DNA of 31,667 nt from Leptofilum sp050292445 (GTDB lineage: Bacteria > Chloroflexota > Anaerolineae > Promineifilales > Promineifilaceae): NCBI GenBank assembly GCA_050292445.1, contig JBNKLQ010000038.1, positions 1 to 31,667 of the forward strand, given 5' to 3'. The notes under the pieces are model-generated. The model had not been told where the DNA came from, did no database searches, and saw only the letters and a list, made by a program, of their open reading frames with translations. How positions within the stretch are numbered: position 1 is the stretch's first letter; every line of letters starts with the position of its first letter. Made by a program: the position numbers and the translations under genes. This document shows, piece after piece, positions 1-7,552 of this stretch.

Positions 1-1377
1 CTGGTAAGCGTCAATGACAATGGGGGTGCCGTCTTCATCGAGCAGCGGTTGACCATCTAGCTCCACAGCCCATATGCCATGATCGGGTCCCATACTGTGG
101 GTAAGTTCTACGGCTTGGCCGTTAAAGGGGAGGTCGATACTGCCGTTTACCTCACTGGTGCTGGCATAGGTCACATCAAAATCAGCCTCATCGCACCAAA
201 AAGCGTACCAGGCACACGTCTCGCCGCGTGCTGCGCCGGAAATGGTGGTAGTGGACCAGGCCCCTGACAGGGTAAATGCTGTGCCAGCAACGGTGTGGGT
301 GCCCTGGCCAACGGCCGTTGCCGTGTCGGCAAAATCAGGCGAGGGTGTACCGGTGATGGCGCGGGGGAAAACTGTTTTGCTGCCGATTCCCACCAGCGGC
401 AATGCCAAAATGTTGAAAATCACAAAAGCGACGTAAATGGTTTGCCGCCGGTTGCTTTTGGCGGGTAAGTTCCCAAAAACCAGGCTGTAGGGAATGCCCA
501 CAAACTGAACCAATAAAATGGCCAGCACCAATTCTGTGGTGCCAAAGCCTAACTCCGCGCCATAAATAACGGCCACCGAAATAATGATGCCGATGCCGTC
601 GTTATAGATAAGAAAGGCAATTAAGTATTTAAACAGCTCGTGATATTGTCGAATTTCCCGCAGTGTTTTAGCAATCTGGCTAAAGCTGCCGCGCACGATG
701 TTTACACCTGCACCGAACGTTTTACCGCTGCCTAGCGGCTCTGGCACCTGCCGGAAAATGGGAATTGAAAACACAATCCACCAAATAGCCACGCTGAACA
801 ATGACCAGCGCACACCCCAATTCCCCGGCATCTGGAAGATCATCACCACATTAATGGCCAGCAAAATGCCGCCGCCCAGGTAACCCAGCGCATACCCATA
901 GGTCGAGACACGATCCTGGTCTTCTTCGCGGGCGACATGGGGCAGCAAGGCATCATAAAAAACGTTGGCTGCACCAAAACCAATCCGGCCAATGATGAAG
1001 AAGATGGAGGCCAACAGCCAATCGCCCGTATCCACCAGCACCAACAAACCCGTTCCCACCACGCCGATGCCCACAAAGATAGACAAGAATTTCTTTTTGC
1101 CGCGCATGATGTCTGAAACGGTGCCTAAAATGGGGGAAATGATGGCCACAATAAACACAGAGATGGCGAGGGTGATACTCCAATATTGGGTCGCTGTAGC
1201 AGCACTGGGTAAGGTTGCTCCCGCTACACTGCTGTAATAGGCTGGTAAAACGGCCGCAAGAATTGTGGTGGCAAAAGCGGAGTTAGCCCAATCATACAGT
1301 GCCCAGGCTCTGATGCGGCGCTTATATTCTTTTTCACTCAGCTGGTTCAGGGGTAAGTTGGCAGTCGTCGTTGTCAT
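1..1377 (-). CDS. UMF1/Atg22-like MFS transporter with soluble insertion (3' end cut by window)
   Basis: The reading frame is open from ATG at 1377 through base 1, giving 459 codons without a stop, so the C-terminus lies outside the window. An AAGGA Shine-Dalgarno sits about 8 bases upstream of the ATG. Residues 26-38 read ALYDWANSAFATT, the hallmark of the UMF1 branch of the major facilitator superfamily (related to yeast vacuolar effluxer Atg22). About nine hydrophobic helices follow up to residue 332. From residue 333 to at least 459 the sequence turns polar and beta-rich, with two cysteines (C388, C395), where family members normally have a short loop before TM10. With a cytoplasmic N-terminus this insert would face outside. 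The substrate is unknown; UMF1 members are annotated as putative effluxers. The family call is solid, the insert's role is not. Confidence 0.88.
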   Translation of the reverse strand, partial: MTTTTANLPLNQLSEKEYKRRIRAWALYDWANSAFATTILAAVLPAYYSSVAGATLPSAATATQYWSITLAISVFIVAIISPILGTVSDIMRGKKKFLSIFVGIGVVGTGLLVLVDTGDWLLASIFFIIGRIGFGAANVFYDALLPHVAREEDQDRVSTYGYALGYLGGGILLAINVVMIFQMPGNWGVRWSLFSVAIWWIVFSIPIFRQVPEPLGSGKTFGAGVNIVRGSFSQIAKTLREIRQYHELFKYLIAFLIYNDGIGIIISVAVIYGAELGFGTTELVLAILLVQFVGIPYSLVFGNLPAKSNRRQTIYVAFVIFNILALPLVGIGSKTVFPRAITGTPSPDFADTATAVGQGTHTVAGTAFTLSGAWSTTTISGAARGETCAWYAFWCDEADFDVTYASTSEVNGSIDLPFNGQAVELTHSMGPDHGIWAVELDGQPLLDEDGTPIVIDAYQ

Positions 1378-1441
1378 TTGTCCATTCCTTGAGGTGTTGT
1401 GCCGACAAATCGCATGGGACCCTTTGACAAATGAAAAGAAC

Positions 1442-1467
1442 GACACATGACAAGGACATGGACATAC
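1442..1467. repeat. Degenerate 6-7 bp tandem repeat
   Basis: Units GACACAT, GACAAG, GACATG, GACATAC follow one another in the spacer between the LCP gene and the MFS gene. It is imperfect and short, but matches the style of the other short-period repeats in spacers of this window. Confidence 0.4.
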
Positions 1468-1569
1468 TTAACAAATGTTGGTGCAAAGGGGCTTCGAGCT
1501 GTACATAAGCGAATTATCCCCTATGCTGCCAGATGTGCAACGAAAAATTTTAGATGTCATGCCTGCGTT

Positions 1570-1599
1570 GGCAAGCGTCCAAACGTTTGGATTCTTGCC
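1570..1599. terminator. 30-bp dyad, possible terminator of the LCP gene or REP-like element
   Basis: A perfect 14-bp palindrome (TCCAAACGTTTGGA, 1578-1591) is flanked by GGCAAG (1570-1575) and CTTGCC (1594-1599), which are reverse complements; only 2 bases each side fail to pair. It lies 28 bases beyond the LCP stop codon, on the transcribed side. There is no immediate T-run on the minus strand (the nearest is about 25 bases further), so classical intrinsic termination is not certain. The overlapping segment 1591-1612 resembles the dispersed intergenic elements of the ATTCxxGCxxAGGCxxGAAT type seen in many genomes. Confidence 0.4.
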
Positions 1600-1627
1600 T
1601 TGGCGAGAATGACAGTTTACGAGCTGA

Positions 1628-3190
1628 TTAGTTGAGGAATTCTTGAGGTTGGTACAGTTGGTTTAGGCACGGATCATAATCTTCACCTAGAATGATCCGA
1701 TATTCGTATTTATACCCGTCATCTTCTGTTAGTTGAATCTCGCTGCGATACTTATCAAAAATCCAGCTAATCAACCAATCAAACGAATCTTTGAAGTTGG
1801 GCCGGTAATAAAACATTTGGGTAACTGGCTCTGTTTCGGGGGCCTCTTCGCCGATAATGGGTACAAAACCGTACCAGGCTAGATTATCCGCTGCCAGCAG
1901 GGCCATGTCTGGGTTGCCAGTGGCATTAATTATTTCGACGGTGACGGGGCGGCGGTTGGCGCGATTTAGGGCTGGCACACGGAACAGGCGGCTGAACGTT
2001 TCTTCCAAATTGTTTTCGCCTTCCCAGACAGGTATCTGCACCTGGGCACCGCCAGGCGTTTCCCAGGGGACAATGCCGCGCACCAGATACAAATGCTGCA
2101 CACCATTTTGGCGAATAGCGGGAGCGAGGGTGGCCAATTGCAGCATGCGGCCAATATCCATATCTGTTTCTACATTGTCTTTGTATGCATTCCACAGCGA
2201 GGGGAATTCGGAAAGCATGCCTAAGTCTACACCCTGGTTAAGCAGGGCGCGCAGCAGCTGCTGTTGGCGGCGGCCTCGATCAAAATCGTTGGTGGAGAGG
2301 CGGGAACGGGCAAACCAGAGTGCCGTGTCGCCATCCATGTGGTGCACGCCGGGTTCCAGGGCAAACTGTGCCCAGTTGTCTTCATCTTGCGGGTTTAGCT
2401 CAGGGGAAATGAGCCGCCAATCTTGCAAGCGACAGCTTACAGCCAGATCAACGCCGCCAATGGCGTCTACGGCCGTTTCAAATCCCTGGAAATCCACACG
2501 GGCATAATAATGAATGGGAATACCAAAGTTGTACAAAATTGTTTGTTTGAGGAGATCGACGCCGCCTAACGAAAGCGCGGTATTCAGCCGGTTCATGATT
2601 TTGCCGGGAATGTAGACAAACAGATCGCGCGGCAGCGAAATCATGGAGGCCGTGGGGCCATCTTCGTTAATGGAGACGATGATCATTGTGTCGGTGCGCG
2701 TGTCATCGGAGCCAAGCTGAGTATCACTGCCTAGCAACAGGATGTTGGTCGTGGAGTCAGGCACTTCAAAGGTAGGCACAGCGGTAGGAACGGCCGTTGA
2801 GGGTGTGGGTACCCCTTCGCGTAGATCTTCTGGGGCGGTGATGGTGAGTACCGGGTCTTGCTGGGGTAGACTGGTTGGCGTTGCCGTAGGCACCAGCGTA
2901 CTGGTGGGAATTGGCGTAAACGTAGCCGTATCTCCTTGTGTGGGGCTAGGGCCAGGCGTGACAGATTCTGCCGCCGTAGGTGTGGCTATAGGCATTGGCG
3001 TATCGGTGTTTAGCGGTGCTGGTGTCGCGTCGTTGGCTGCCACTTGAATATCTGAAGTGGGGAGTAGGGTGGGCAAGGGTTCGGCAGCCACGTTGGAGCA
3101 GCTACCCAGAAAAAAAGTGACGATTAATAATAAAAGGCCCACAGTCTGTGGCTGCGCCAGCAATGTTTTTAGCTTTACAAACATATCCAT
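1628..3190 (-). CDS. LytR-CpsA-Psr (LCP) family lipoprotein with LytR_C domain
   Basis: LCP enzymes transfer lipid-linked glycans to peptidoglycan or other wall acceptors outside the membrane. Numbering from ATG at 3190: a signal peptide with lipobox LGSC places the lipidated cysteine at 31; residues 35-145 are a Pro/Thr/Ala-rich linker; the LCP domain covers about 148-320 with RTDT (165-168, diphosphate-lipid pocket), SLPRD (185-189) and DFDRGRRQQQ (302-311); a LytR_C domain follows near 415-500. The total is 520 aa. The frame extends upstream to 3235, but those residues fall in a tandem repeat and precede the signal peptide, so 3190 (or ATG 3184) is preferred; no clear Shine-Dalgarno is visible. 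Its place at the edge of the glycosyltransferase locus suggests it attaches the glycan made here. Function is confident, acceptor unknown. Confidence 0.9.
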   Translation of the reverse strand: MDMFVKLKTLLAQPQTVGLLLLIVTFFLGSCSNVAAEPLPTLLPTSDIQVAANDATPAPLNTDTPMPIATPTAAESVTPGPSPTQGDTATFTPIPTSTLVPTATPTSLPQQDPVLTITAPEDLREGVPTPSTAVPTAVPTFEVPDSTTNILLLGSDTQLGSDDTRTDTMIIVSINEDGPTASMISLPRDLFVYIPGKIMNRLNTALSLGGVDLLKQTILYNFGIPIHYYARVDFQGFETAVDAIGGVDLAVSCRLQDWRLISPELNPQDEDNWAQFALEPGVHHMDGDTALWFARSRLSTNDFDRGRRQQQLLRALLNQGVDLGMLSEFPSLWNAYKDNVETDMDIGRMLQLATLAPAIRQNGVQHLYLVRGIVPWETPGGAQVQIPVWEGENNLEETFSRLFRVPALNRANRRPVTVEIINATGNPDMALLAADNLAWYGFVPIIGEEAPETEPVTQMFYYRPNFKDSFDWLISWIFDKYRSEIQLTEDDGYKYEYRIILGEDYDPCLNQLYQPQEFLN

Positions 3191-3219
3191 AAAAAAGAAG
3201 TGTGAATTATGAGTAGGGT

Positions 3220-3261
3220 ATTCACACTTAAACATTCACAATTCACGATTTACAATTAATA
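3220..3261. repeat. Degenerate heptamer tandem repeat upstream of the LCP gene
   Basis: Six 7-bp units in register: ATTCACA, CTTAAAC, ATTCACA, ATTCACG, ATTTACA, ATTAATA. They lie about 30 bases before the chosen LCP start. The pattern resembles the short tandemly repeated repetitive (STRR) heptamers known from filamentous cyanobacteria. Confidence 0.6.
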
Positions 3262-3365
3262 ATGATGACTCCATGCGTACCGGGGGGCATTATAACATGG
3301 ACGATCAACCCCTTGAACCGATGGGGTAAGGTCGTAGTGGTTTGGTAGCGATCTCGTCAGCTAAC

Positions 3366-4265
3366 TTAAAGCTTTTCGCCAAACAGATGTTCCGAGCGAC
3401 TAAAAACCGTGTAGCCGATGATGAAAATGAGAACGGCCGTAATAAATGTTCGCAGCAACGCCAATGGGTCCATAGAAGCTGGGCCATTGCCGCCAACCGT
3501 ACCCCATAAAACCGTGCGGTAGCCATCGATAATAGATGCCATTGGGTTGATCCAGCGCATGATACGAGCCGGATTGAATCCCACGCCAAAAACCTCTGAG
3601 TACGTGCTGAACCGTTCAAAAGAGTAAAAAACAGGTGTCAGGAAGAACCAAGCTAATAGACCAACCTCTAAAATCATGGCTGTGTCCCGGTAAAAGGTTT
3701 GTAGGGCAGAAACGATGAGACTAAGCCCCAGCAAAAAGACCATTTGGGTAAGGAGAATTAAAGGGACCCATAGAGCATGTATGGTTAAGCCTACACCGAA
3801 GGCAAAAAGTAGTATTAGCAGAATGAGAGAAGCCAGTAATAAGTTCACCAGATTCGAGAATATGGTGGCTACCGGGAGCAAAATTCGGGGAAAATAAACC
3901 TTTTTGATGATAGCGGCGTTGCCTGTAATAGATTGGGCACTGCTGTTGAGTGTTCCGGTATGAAATTGCCAGGGAATTAGGGCCACTAGGATGAATATTG
4001 GATATTTTTGCACCCCTTCATTAGGAATGAGAATGGTAAACAAAATAGTGTAAACTATCATCATGAGCAGCGGATGTAATAAGCTCCAAATGACGCCAAA
4101 AAACGAATTTTTGTAGCGAACTTTTAGATCACGAATGACCAAGTTTTTAAGTAAATATTTGTATTCAAAAAGCTCACGAATTTTTCCCGATAATGTCTGT
4201 GTTTCGTCGGAATCAAATGTAGGAACTGTTAATTTTTTAGAAATAATGTTTGTGTTGGTTGACAT
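3366..4265 (-). CDS. ABC-2 type polysaccharide export permease (Wzm/TagG-like)
   Basis: This is a 299-aa permease of the ABC-2 membrane family used by Wzm/Wzt-type polysaccharide and teichoic-acid exporters. The N-terminal cytoplasmic stretch ends in the family signature NLVIRDLKVRYKNSFFGVIW (about residues 41-60), which precedes TM1. About six membrane segments follow, and the C-terminus has NPMASIIDGYRTVLW, the conserved segment before the last helix. ATG at 4265 is used; a TATACT-like -10 lies at 4301-4306 on the minus strand but a good -35 is not seen. A Wzt ATPase would be needed and is not in this window. It most likely exports the glycan made by the neighbouring glycosyltransferases. 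Confidence 0.9.
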   Translation of the reverse strand: MSTNTNIISKKLTVPTFDSDETQTLSGKIRELFEYKYLLKNLVIRDLKVRYKNSFFGVIWSLLHPLLMMIVYTILFTILIPNEGVQKYPIFILVALIPWQFHTGTLNSSAQSITGNAAIIKKVYFPRILLPVATIFSNLVNLLLASLILLILLFAFGVGLTIHALWVPLILLTQMVFLLGLSLIVSALQTFYRDTAMILEVGLLAWFFLTPVFYSFERFSTYSEVFGVGFNPARIMRWINPMASIIDGYRTVLWGTVGGNGPASMDPLALLRTFITAVLIFIIGYTVFSRSEHLFGEKL

Positions 4266-4337
4266 AAAAAAACTCGCGTCTCGCTAATATTTCGAGTGAA
4301 AGTATACCATTGGCGAACGGCCGTTACGATGCTTTTC

Positions 4338-5582
4338 CTATTTTCTCATTTTGCTATGTTGCTTCAATGTCTCGTGGTAGAGCTGCGTGACAACGGCCGT
4401 ATGCTCTGCAACAGTACCAATGGTTGGAATATTTTGACGCAGCTGGTTTCTTAGATCAGGATCATCATGTAATGTTTGCAGTGCCTGGGCAAGCTGATCC
4501 ACATTGCCCGGCGCAACCAGCAGCCCGTCTACACCATGACGCACCCGCTCGCTCAGTACCCCCAGATCATTGGCGATGACAGGCACGCCCATAGCAAACG
4601 CCTCTGAAATGACAAAGCAAAATGTTTCATACCATAGCGACGGCACCACGACCACATCCAGTTGGGCCAGCATTTCCCATACTAGCTGCCGATTGAGTTT
4701 GCCTAAAAAGGTGGCGTGCCCGCTGCTTTTAAGCTGATTGACATAATCAGGATCGAACGTCACGTCACCGGCGATCCATAATTCGGCCGTTTCAGGCAGC
4801 TGCGCAAAGGCTTCGACCAGCACATGTACCCCTTTTTGCCAGGAAAGCCCGCCCAAATAACCGACCCGGAATGAACTGTGGCTGGGCACTTCTGGTCTGA
4901 GCGGATAATCCAGACCCGGTGGCAGCACCATGATCTTATCCTCAGGCAGCCCGTGATCCACATACCATTGCTTGACAAAGTGGGCTGGGACAATTAGTTT
5001 GTTGGCTTGCTGGAGAGTGTGGCGCAAACGGCCGTTGCGCCAGGCTAATGGTAGTGTCAGCGGGGGAATTGCAAGTGGAAACTGGGGCTGATGGGCACGC
5101 GCCAGGGTACATTTGGCACAGTTGACATAAAAATTGGGACCATTGCAAATTTCCTGGCTGTAATTGGTGAGCAACTGAGCATTGGCACACACCCACCAAA
5201 AATCCCACAGGGTTATGATGTAGGGAATTTTCTGCTGATGCAAATGGTCTAATAACTGGGTGGGCAGACCCATCAAATGCTCAACATGCACGATGTCGGG
5301 CTGGAAGGTAGTGAGCGTTTCCTTGAAAGCGTGAAATAAGGTTGGATTGCGAAAGGTGGAGAAAAAGCGGTTGGTGGGTTGGAAACGGCCGTTCCACGCC
5401 GACCAAATCGCAATGCCATCATCATCACGTTGGCTGAGGCCTGCACCCTTGGCGCTGCGGCGGTGAAACACAGCCACCTGGTGGCCCTGCTGTTGCAAGG
5501 CGCGGGTGAGCCAAACAGTATACAATTCTGTGCCACCCACGTGGTCTGGGGGGTATTGGTGAACTAGGTGAAGAATACGCAT
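4338..5582 (-). CDS. GT4 family glycosyltransferase
   Basis: A 414-aa GT-B fold retaining glycosyltransferase. The N-terminal Rossmann half begins MRILHLVHQYPPDHVGGTE with the glycine-rich acceptor loop. The C-terminal half has GYLGGLSWQKGVHVLVEAF (about 241-259) and the sugar-nucleotide E-x7-E motif as ETFCFVISE (319-327), followed by AMGVPVIAND. Residues 132-158 hold four cysteines (C132, C146, C155, C158), a pattern shared with a GT4 subgroup and possibly metal binding. It is a cytosolic enzyme of surface-glycan assembly. It is read away from the GT2 gene at 5637 across a 54-bp divergent spacer. Donor and acceptor sugars cannot be read from the sequence. Confidence 0.9.
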   Translation of the reverse strand: MRILHLVHQYPPDHVGGTELYTVWLTRALQQQGHQVAVFHRRSAKGAGLSQRDDDGIAIWSAWNGRFQPTNRFFSTFRNPTLFHAFKETLTTFQPDIVHVEHLMGLPTQLLDHLHQQKIPYIITLWDFWWVCANAQLLTNYSQEICNGPNFYVNCAKCTLARAHQPQFPLAIPPLTLPLAWRNGRLRHTLQQANKLIVPAHFVKQWYVDHGLPEDKIMVLPPGLDYPLRPEVPSHSSFRVGYLGGLSWQKGVHVLVEAFAQLPETAELWIAGDVTFDPDYVNQLKSSGHATFLGKLNRQLVWEMLAQLDVVVVPSLWYETFCFVISEAFAMGVPVIANDLGVLSERVRHGVDGLLVAPGNVDQLAQALQTLHDDPDLRNQLRQNIPTIGTVAEHTAVVTQLYHETLKQHSKMRK

Positions 5583-5636
5583 CGTTTTGTCCGGCTGGGA
5601 ATGGTATGTTAAGATGCGGCGCCTGTCAAAAAAGTT

Positions 5637-6536
5637 ATGAATGTCTCAATTGTCCTCTTGAACTGGAATGCCGCCGCTGATACGATTACCTGCTTGCAGC
5701 CCATGCTGACCTGGCAGCAATTACGGCCGTCTCTCATCGTCGTCGATAACGCATCCCAAGGAGAAGATGTCGCCCAAATCCGACAGCAGATGCCCGGCGT
5801 GCATCTGATTGAAAACATGAGCAACGAAGGGTTTTCCGGTGGTTCCAATCGAGGGATGGCTTACGCGTTGGCGCAGGGAGACGCTCCTGTTTTGCTATTG
5901 AATAATGACGCAACAATTAGCGAAACGGCCGTTCTCCGCCTGGTCCAAACGCTCCAAGAGCAGCCCGAAATTGGCATGGTGGTACCTCAACTGCTGGATG
6001 AACATGGTGAGTTGGTGGCCGTCGGTGGCAAAAATCCGGCGTTTCACATGCAAACGCGAGTGCAGCATTTTGCCGATGACAATCCAGTGCAGCAAGTTGA
6101 GACGATTTCGGGAACGGCCGTTCTCATTCGGGCGGCGATGCTGCGGCAGGTGGGATTGCTAGATGAGCGTTTCTTCTTTAGCACGGAGATGGCTGATTTA
6201 TCGCTGCGGGCGCGGCAGCACGGTTTTGTTTGTGCAGTGGATCGCCGTGCCCAAGCCAGCCACACAATTAGCCGCTCAGCCCCGCTGCGTAATTCGCTTT
6301 ATGTCTACTATATTGTGCGCAATCGCTTCTTAATATTGCGCAACCATTATCGTTGGCGGCTGGACCTGTATGTCTTTTGGCTGGCATACACGGTGGCATT
6401 GTGGCTTAAGTTACGCCTGAGTGGTCAACAGGTAACGGCAAAAGCGGTTTGGCTGGCGTTGGCAGATGGGGTGAACGGCCGTTTGGGCGGCCAAAATGAG
6501 CGTGTTCTGGCAGCTTGTGCCGAGGTGGCAAACTAA
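5637..6536 (+). CDS. GT2 family glycosyltransferase (WbbL-like)
   Basis: A 299-aa GT-A fold enzyme resembling rhamnosyltransferase-type GT2 proteins. Visible blocks: VSIVLLNWN (3-11), LIVVDNAS (33-40), NEGFSGGSNRG (63-73), LLLNNDA with the metal-binding DxD equivalent (NND, 89-91) and SGTAVLIRA (158-166). The catalytic-base block, usually ED-x-D, reads EMAD here (184-187), so the first aspartate is a methionine; this FFFSTEMADL variant may mark a subfamily. A hydrophobic stretch near 245-262 may associate with the membrane. It is followed immediately by another glycosyltransferase on the same strand, with the next start 3 bases after its stop, so the two are probably co-translated. The sugar specificity is unknown. 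Confidence 0.88.
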   Translation: MNVSIVLLNWNAAADTITCLQPMLTWQQLRPSLIVVDNASQGEDVAQIRQQMPGVHLIENMSNEGFSGGSNRGMAYALAQGDAPVLLLNNDATISETAVLRLVQTLQEQPEIGMVVPQLLDEHGELVAVGGKNPAFHMQTRVQHFADDNPVQQVETISGTAVLIRAAMLRQVGLLDERFFFSTEMADLSLRARQHGFVCAVDRRAQASHTISRSAPLRNSLYVYYIVRNRFLILRNHYRWRLDLYVFWLAYTVALWLKLRLSGQQVTAKAVWLALADGVNGRLGGQNERVLAACAEVAN

Positions 6537-6538
6537 CA

Positions 6539-7546
6539 ATGAACATTCTGTATCACCTCACCATTTTGCCACCCAAAGTGCCAAAGGCTGAGGCGCTTTC
6601 ACAAGAGATTGCCGCCTTGCGCCACCAGTTTGGTGGGGAAATGATGTACCTGAATCCTAATATTTCCTCTCCCATTTATTTGCCCCGGCTGTTGTTTGGC
6701 TTCCACAAACTCCCCGAAATTCGTCGCCGCGAAGCTGAAATCGACTTGCACCACGTCTACAATCCTGACCCCTTTCCTTTTCTCATTTTGCGTTTGCTGC
6801 AAAAGCCAGTGGTTTATTCGCTCAGCAGTGGCATTGGTGGCAGACGGCCGAATCTGCGCTTTTTATCTAAAATGACGGCCGTTACCGTGCCGGATGAGCG
6901 TAGCTACGAGCGGTTGCGCGGCTGGGGCTTGACTAATGTGCATTTGGTGCGGGCGGGAATTGAAAGCGGCCGTTTTAGCCACACGCCACAGCCGTTGGAG
7001 GGACGGTTGCGTCTTCTGGTTGCTTCTGCGCCGTGGACGGAGGCCCAGTTCCAGAGCAAAGGCATCGATGCGCTGCTGGTGCTGGCGGCGCAGCGGGATG
7101 AAATCGAACTGGTTTGCCTGTGGCGCGGTGTGCTGCTGGATGAGATGCAGCGTCGAGTTGCGGCACACAATCTGGCCGACCGGGTACAGGTGATTGATAA
7201 ACTGGTGGATGTCAACGAAATTTTGGGCACGGTCCACGCCACTGTTAATTTGGCGGCTAAGGCGGCCATCATCAAAGCGTACCCGCACTCGCTGCTGGAT
7301 TCATTGGCGGCGGGCAAACCGGTGTTGGTTAGCCGGGCCATTCCCATGGCCGACTACGTGACCCAAACCGGCTGTGGCGTGGTGGCCAGCTCCGTTACGT
7401 CTCAGGCGATAGGGCAAGCGGTGGATGAGCTGAAGGTAAATTATGAGAAGATGGTGGAAACGGCCGTACAGATCGGGCAGCAAAACTTTACGTTAAAGGG
7501 CATGTTGAATTCGTTTCAGGCTGTCTATGAGCAAGTTGTTTCTTAA
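6539..7546 (+). CDS. GT-B (GT4-like) glycosyltransferase
   Basis: The ATG at 6539 is chosen because GAGGTGG lies at about 6521-6527 with good spacing and the first beta strand starts there (MNILYHLTILPP); a TTG at 6515 in frame would overlap the previous gene. The product is 335 aa. The C-terminal half keeps the GT4 nucleotide-sugar layout, but the E-x7-E motif is degenerate: AYPHSLLDSLAAGKPVLVS has D where the second glutamate usually is. This variant is seen in some GT4 subfamilies. Ten bases downstream it meets the end of a convergent glycosyltransferase gene with no room for a dedicated terminator. It acts in the same glycan pathway; specificity is unknown. Confidence 0.82.
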   Translation: MNILYHLTILPPKVPKAEALSQEIAALRHQFGGEMMYLNPNISSPIYLPRLLFGFHKLPEIRRREAEIDLHHVYNPDPFPFLILRLLQKPVVYSLSSGIGGRRPNLRFLSKMTAVTVPDERSYERLRGWGLTNVHLVRAGIESGRFSHTPQPLEGRLRLLVASAPWTEAQFQSKGIDALLVLAAQRDEIELVCLWRGVLLDEMQRRVAAHNLADRVQVIDKLVDVNEILGTVHATVNLAAKAAIIKAYPHSLLDSLAAGKPVLVSRAIPMADYVTQTGCGVVASSVTSQAIGQAVDELKVNYEKMVETAVQIGQQNFTLKGMLNSFQAVYEQVVS

Positions 7547-7552
7547 TGACAC

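Noticed and set aside
1447..1635. 62-codon frame in the spacer after the LCP gene
   Set aside because: It runs through the 30-bp dyad and a tandem repeat; composition is not protein-like and no ribosome-binding site is present.
1857..2507. 216-codon plus-strand open frame
   Set aside because: It is a shadow of the LCP domain, rich in Ser/Arg as expected from reversed codons.
4301..4306. Promoter for the ABC permease (TATACT on the minus strand)
   Set aside because: No acceptable -35 box at 16-18 bases, so it was not listed as a feature.
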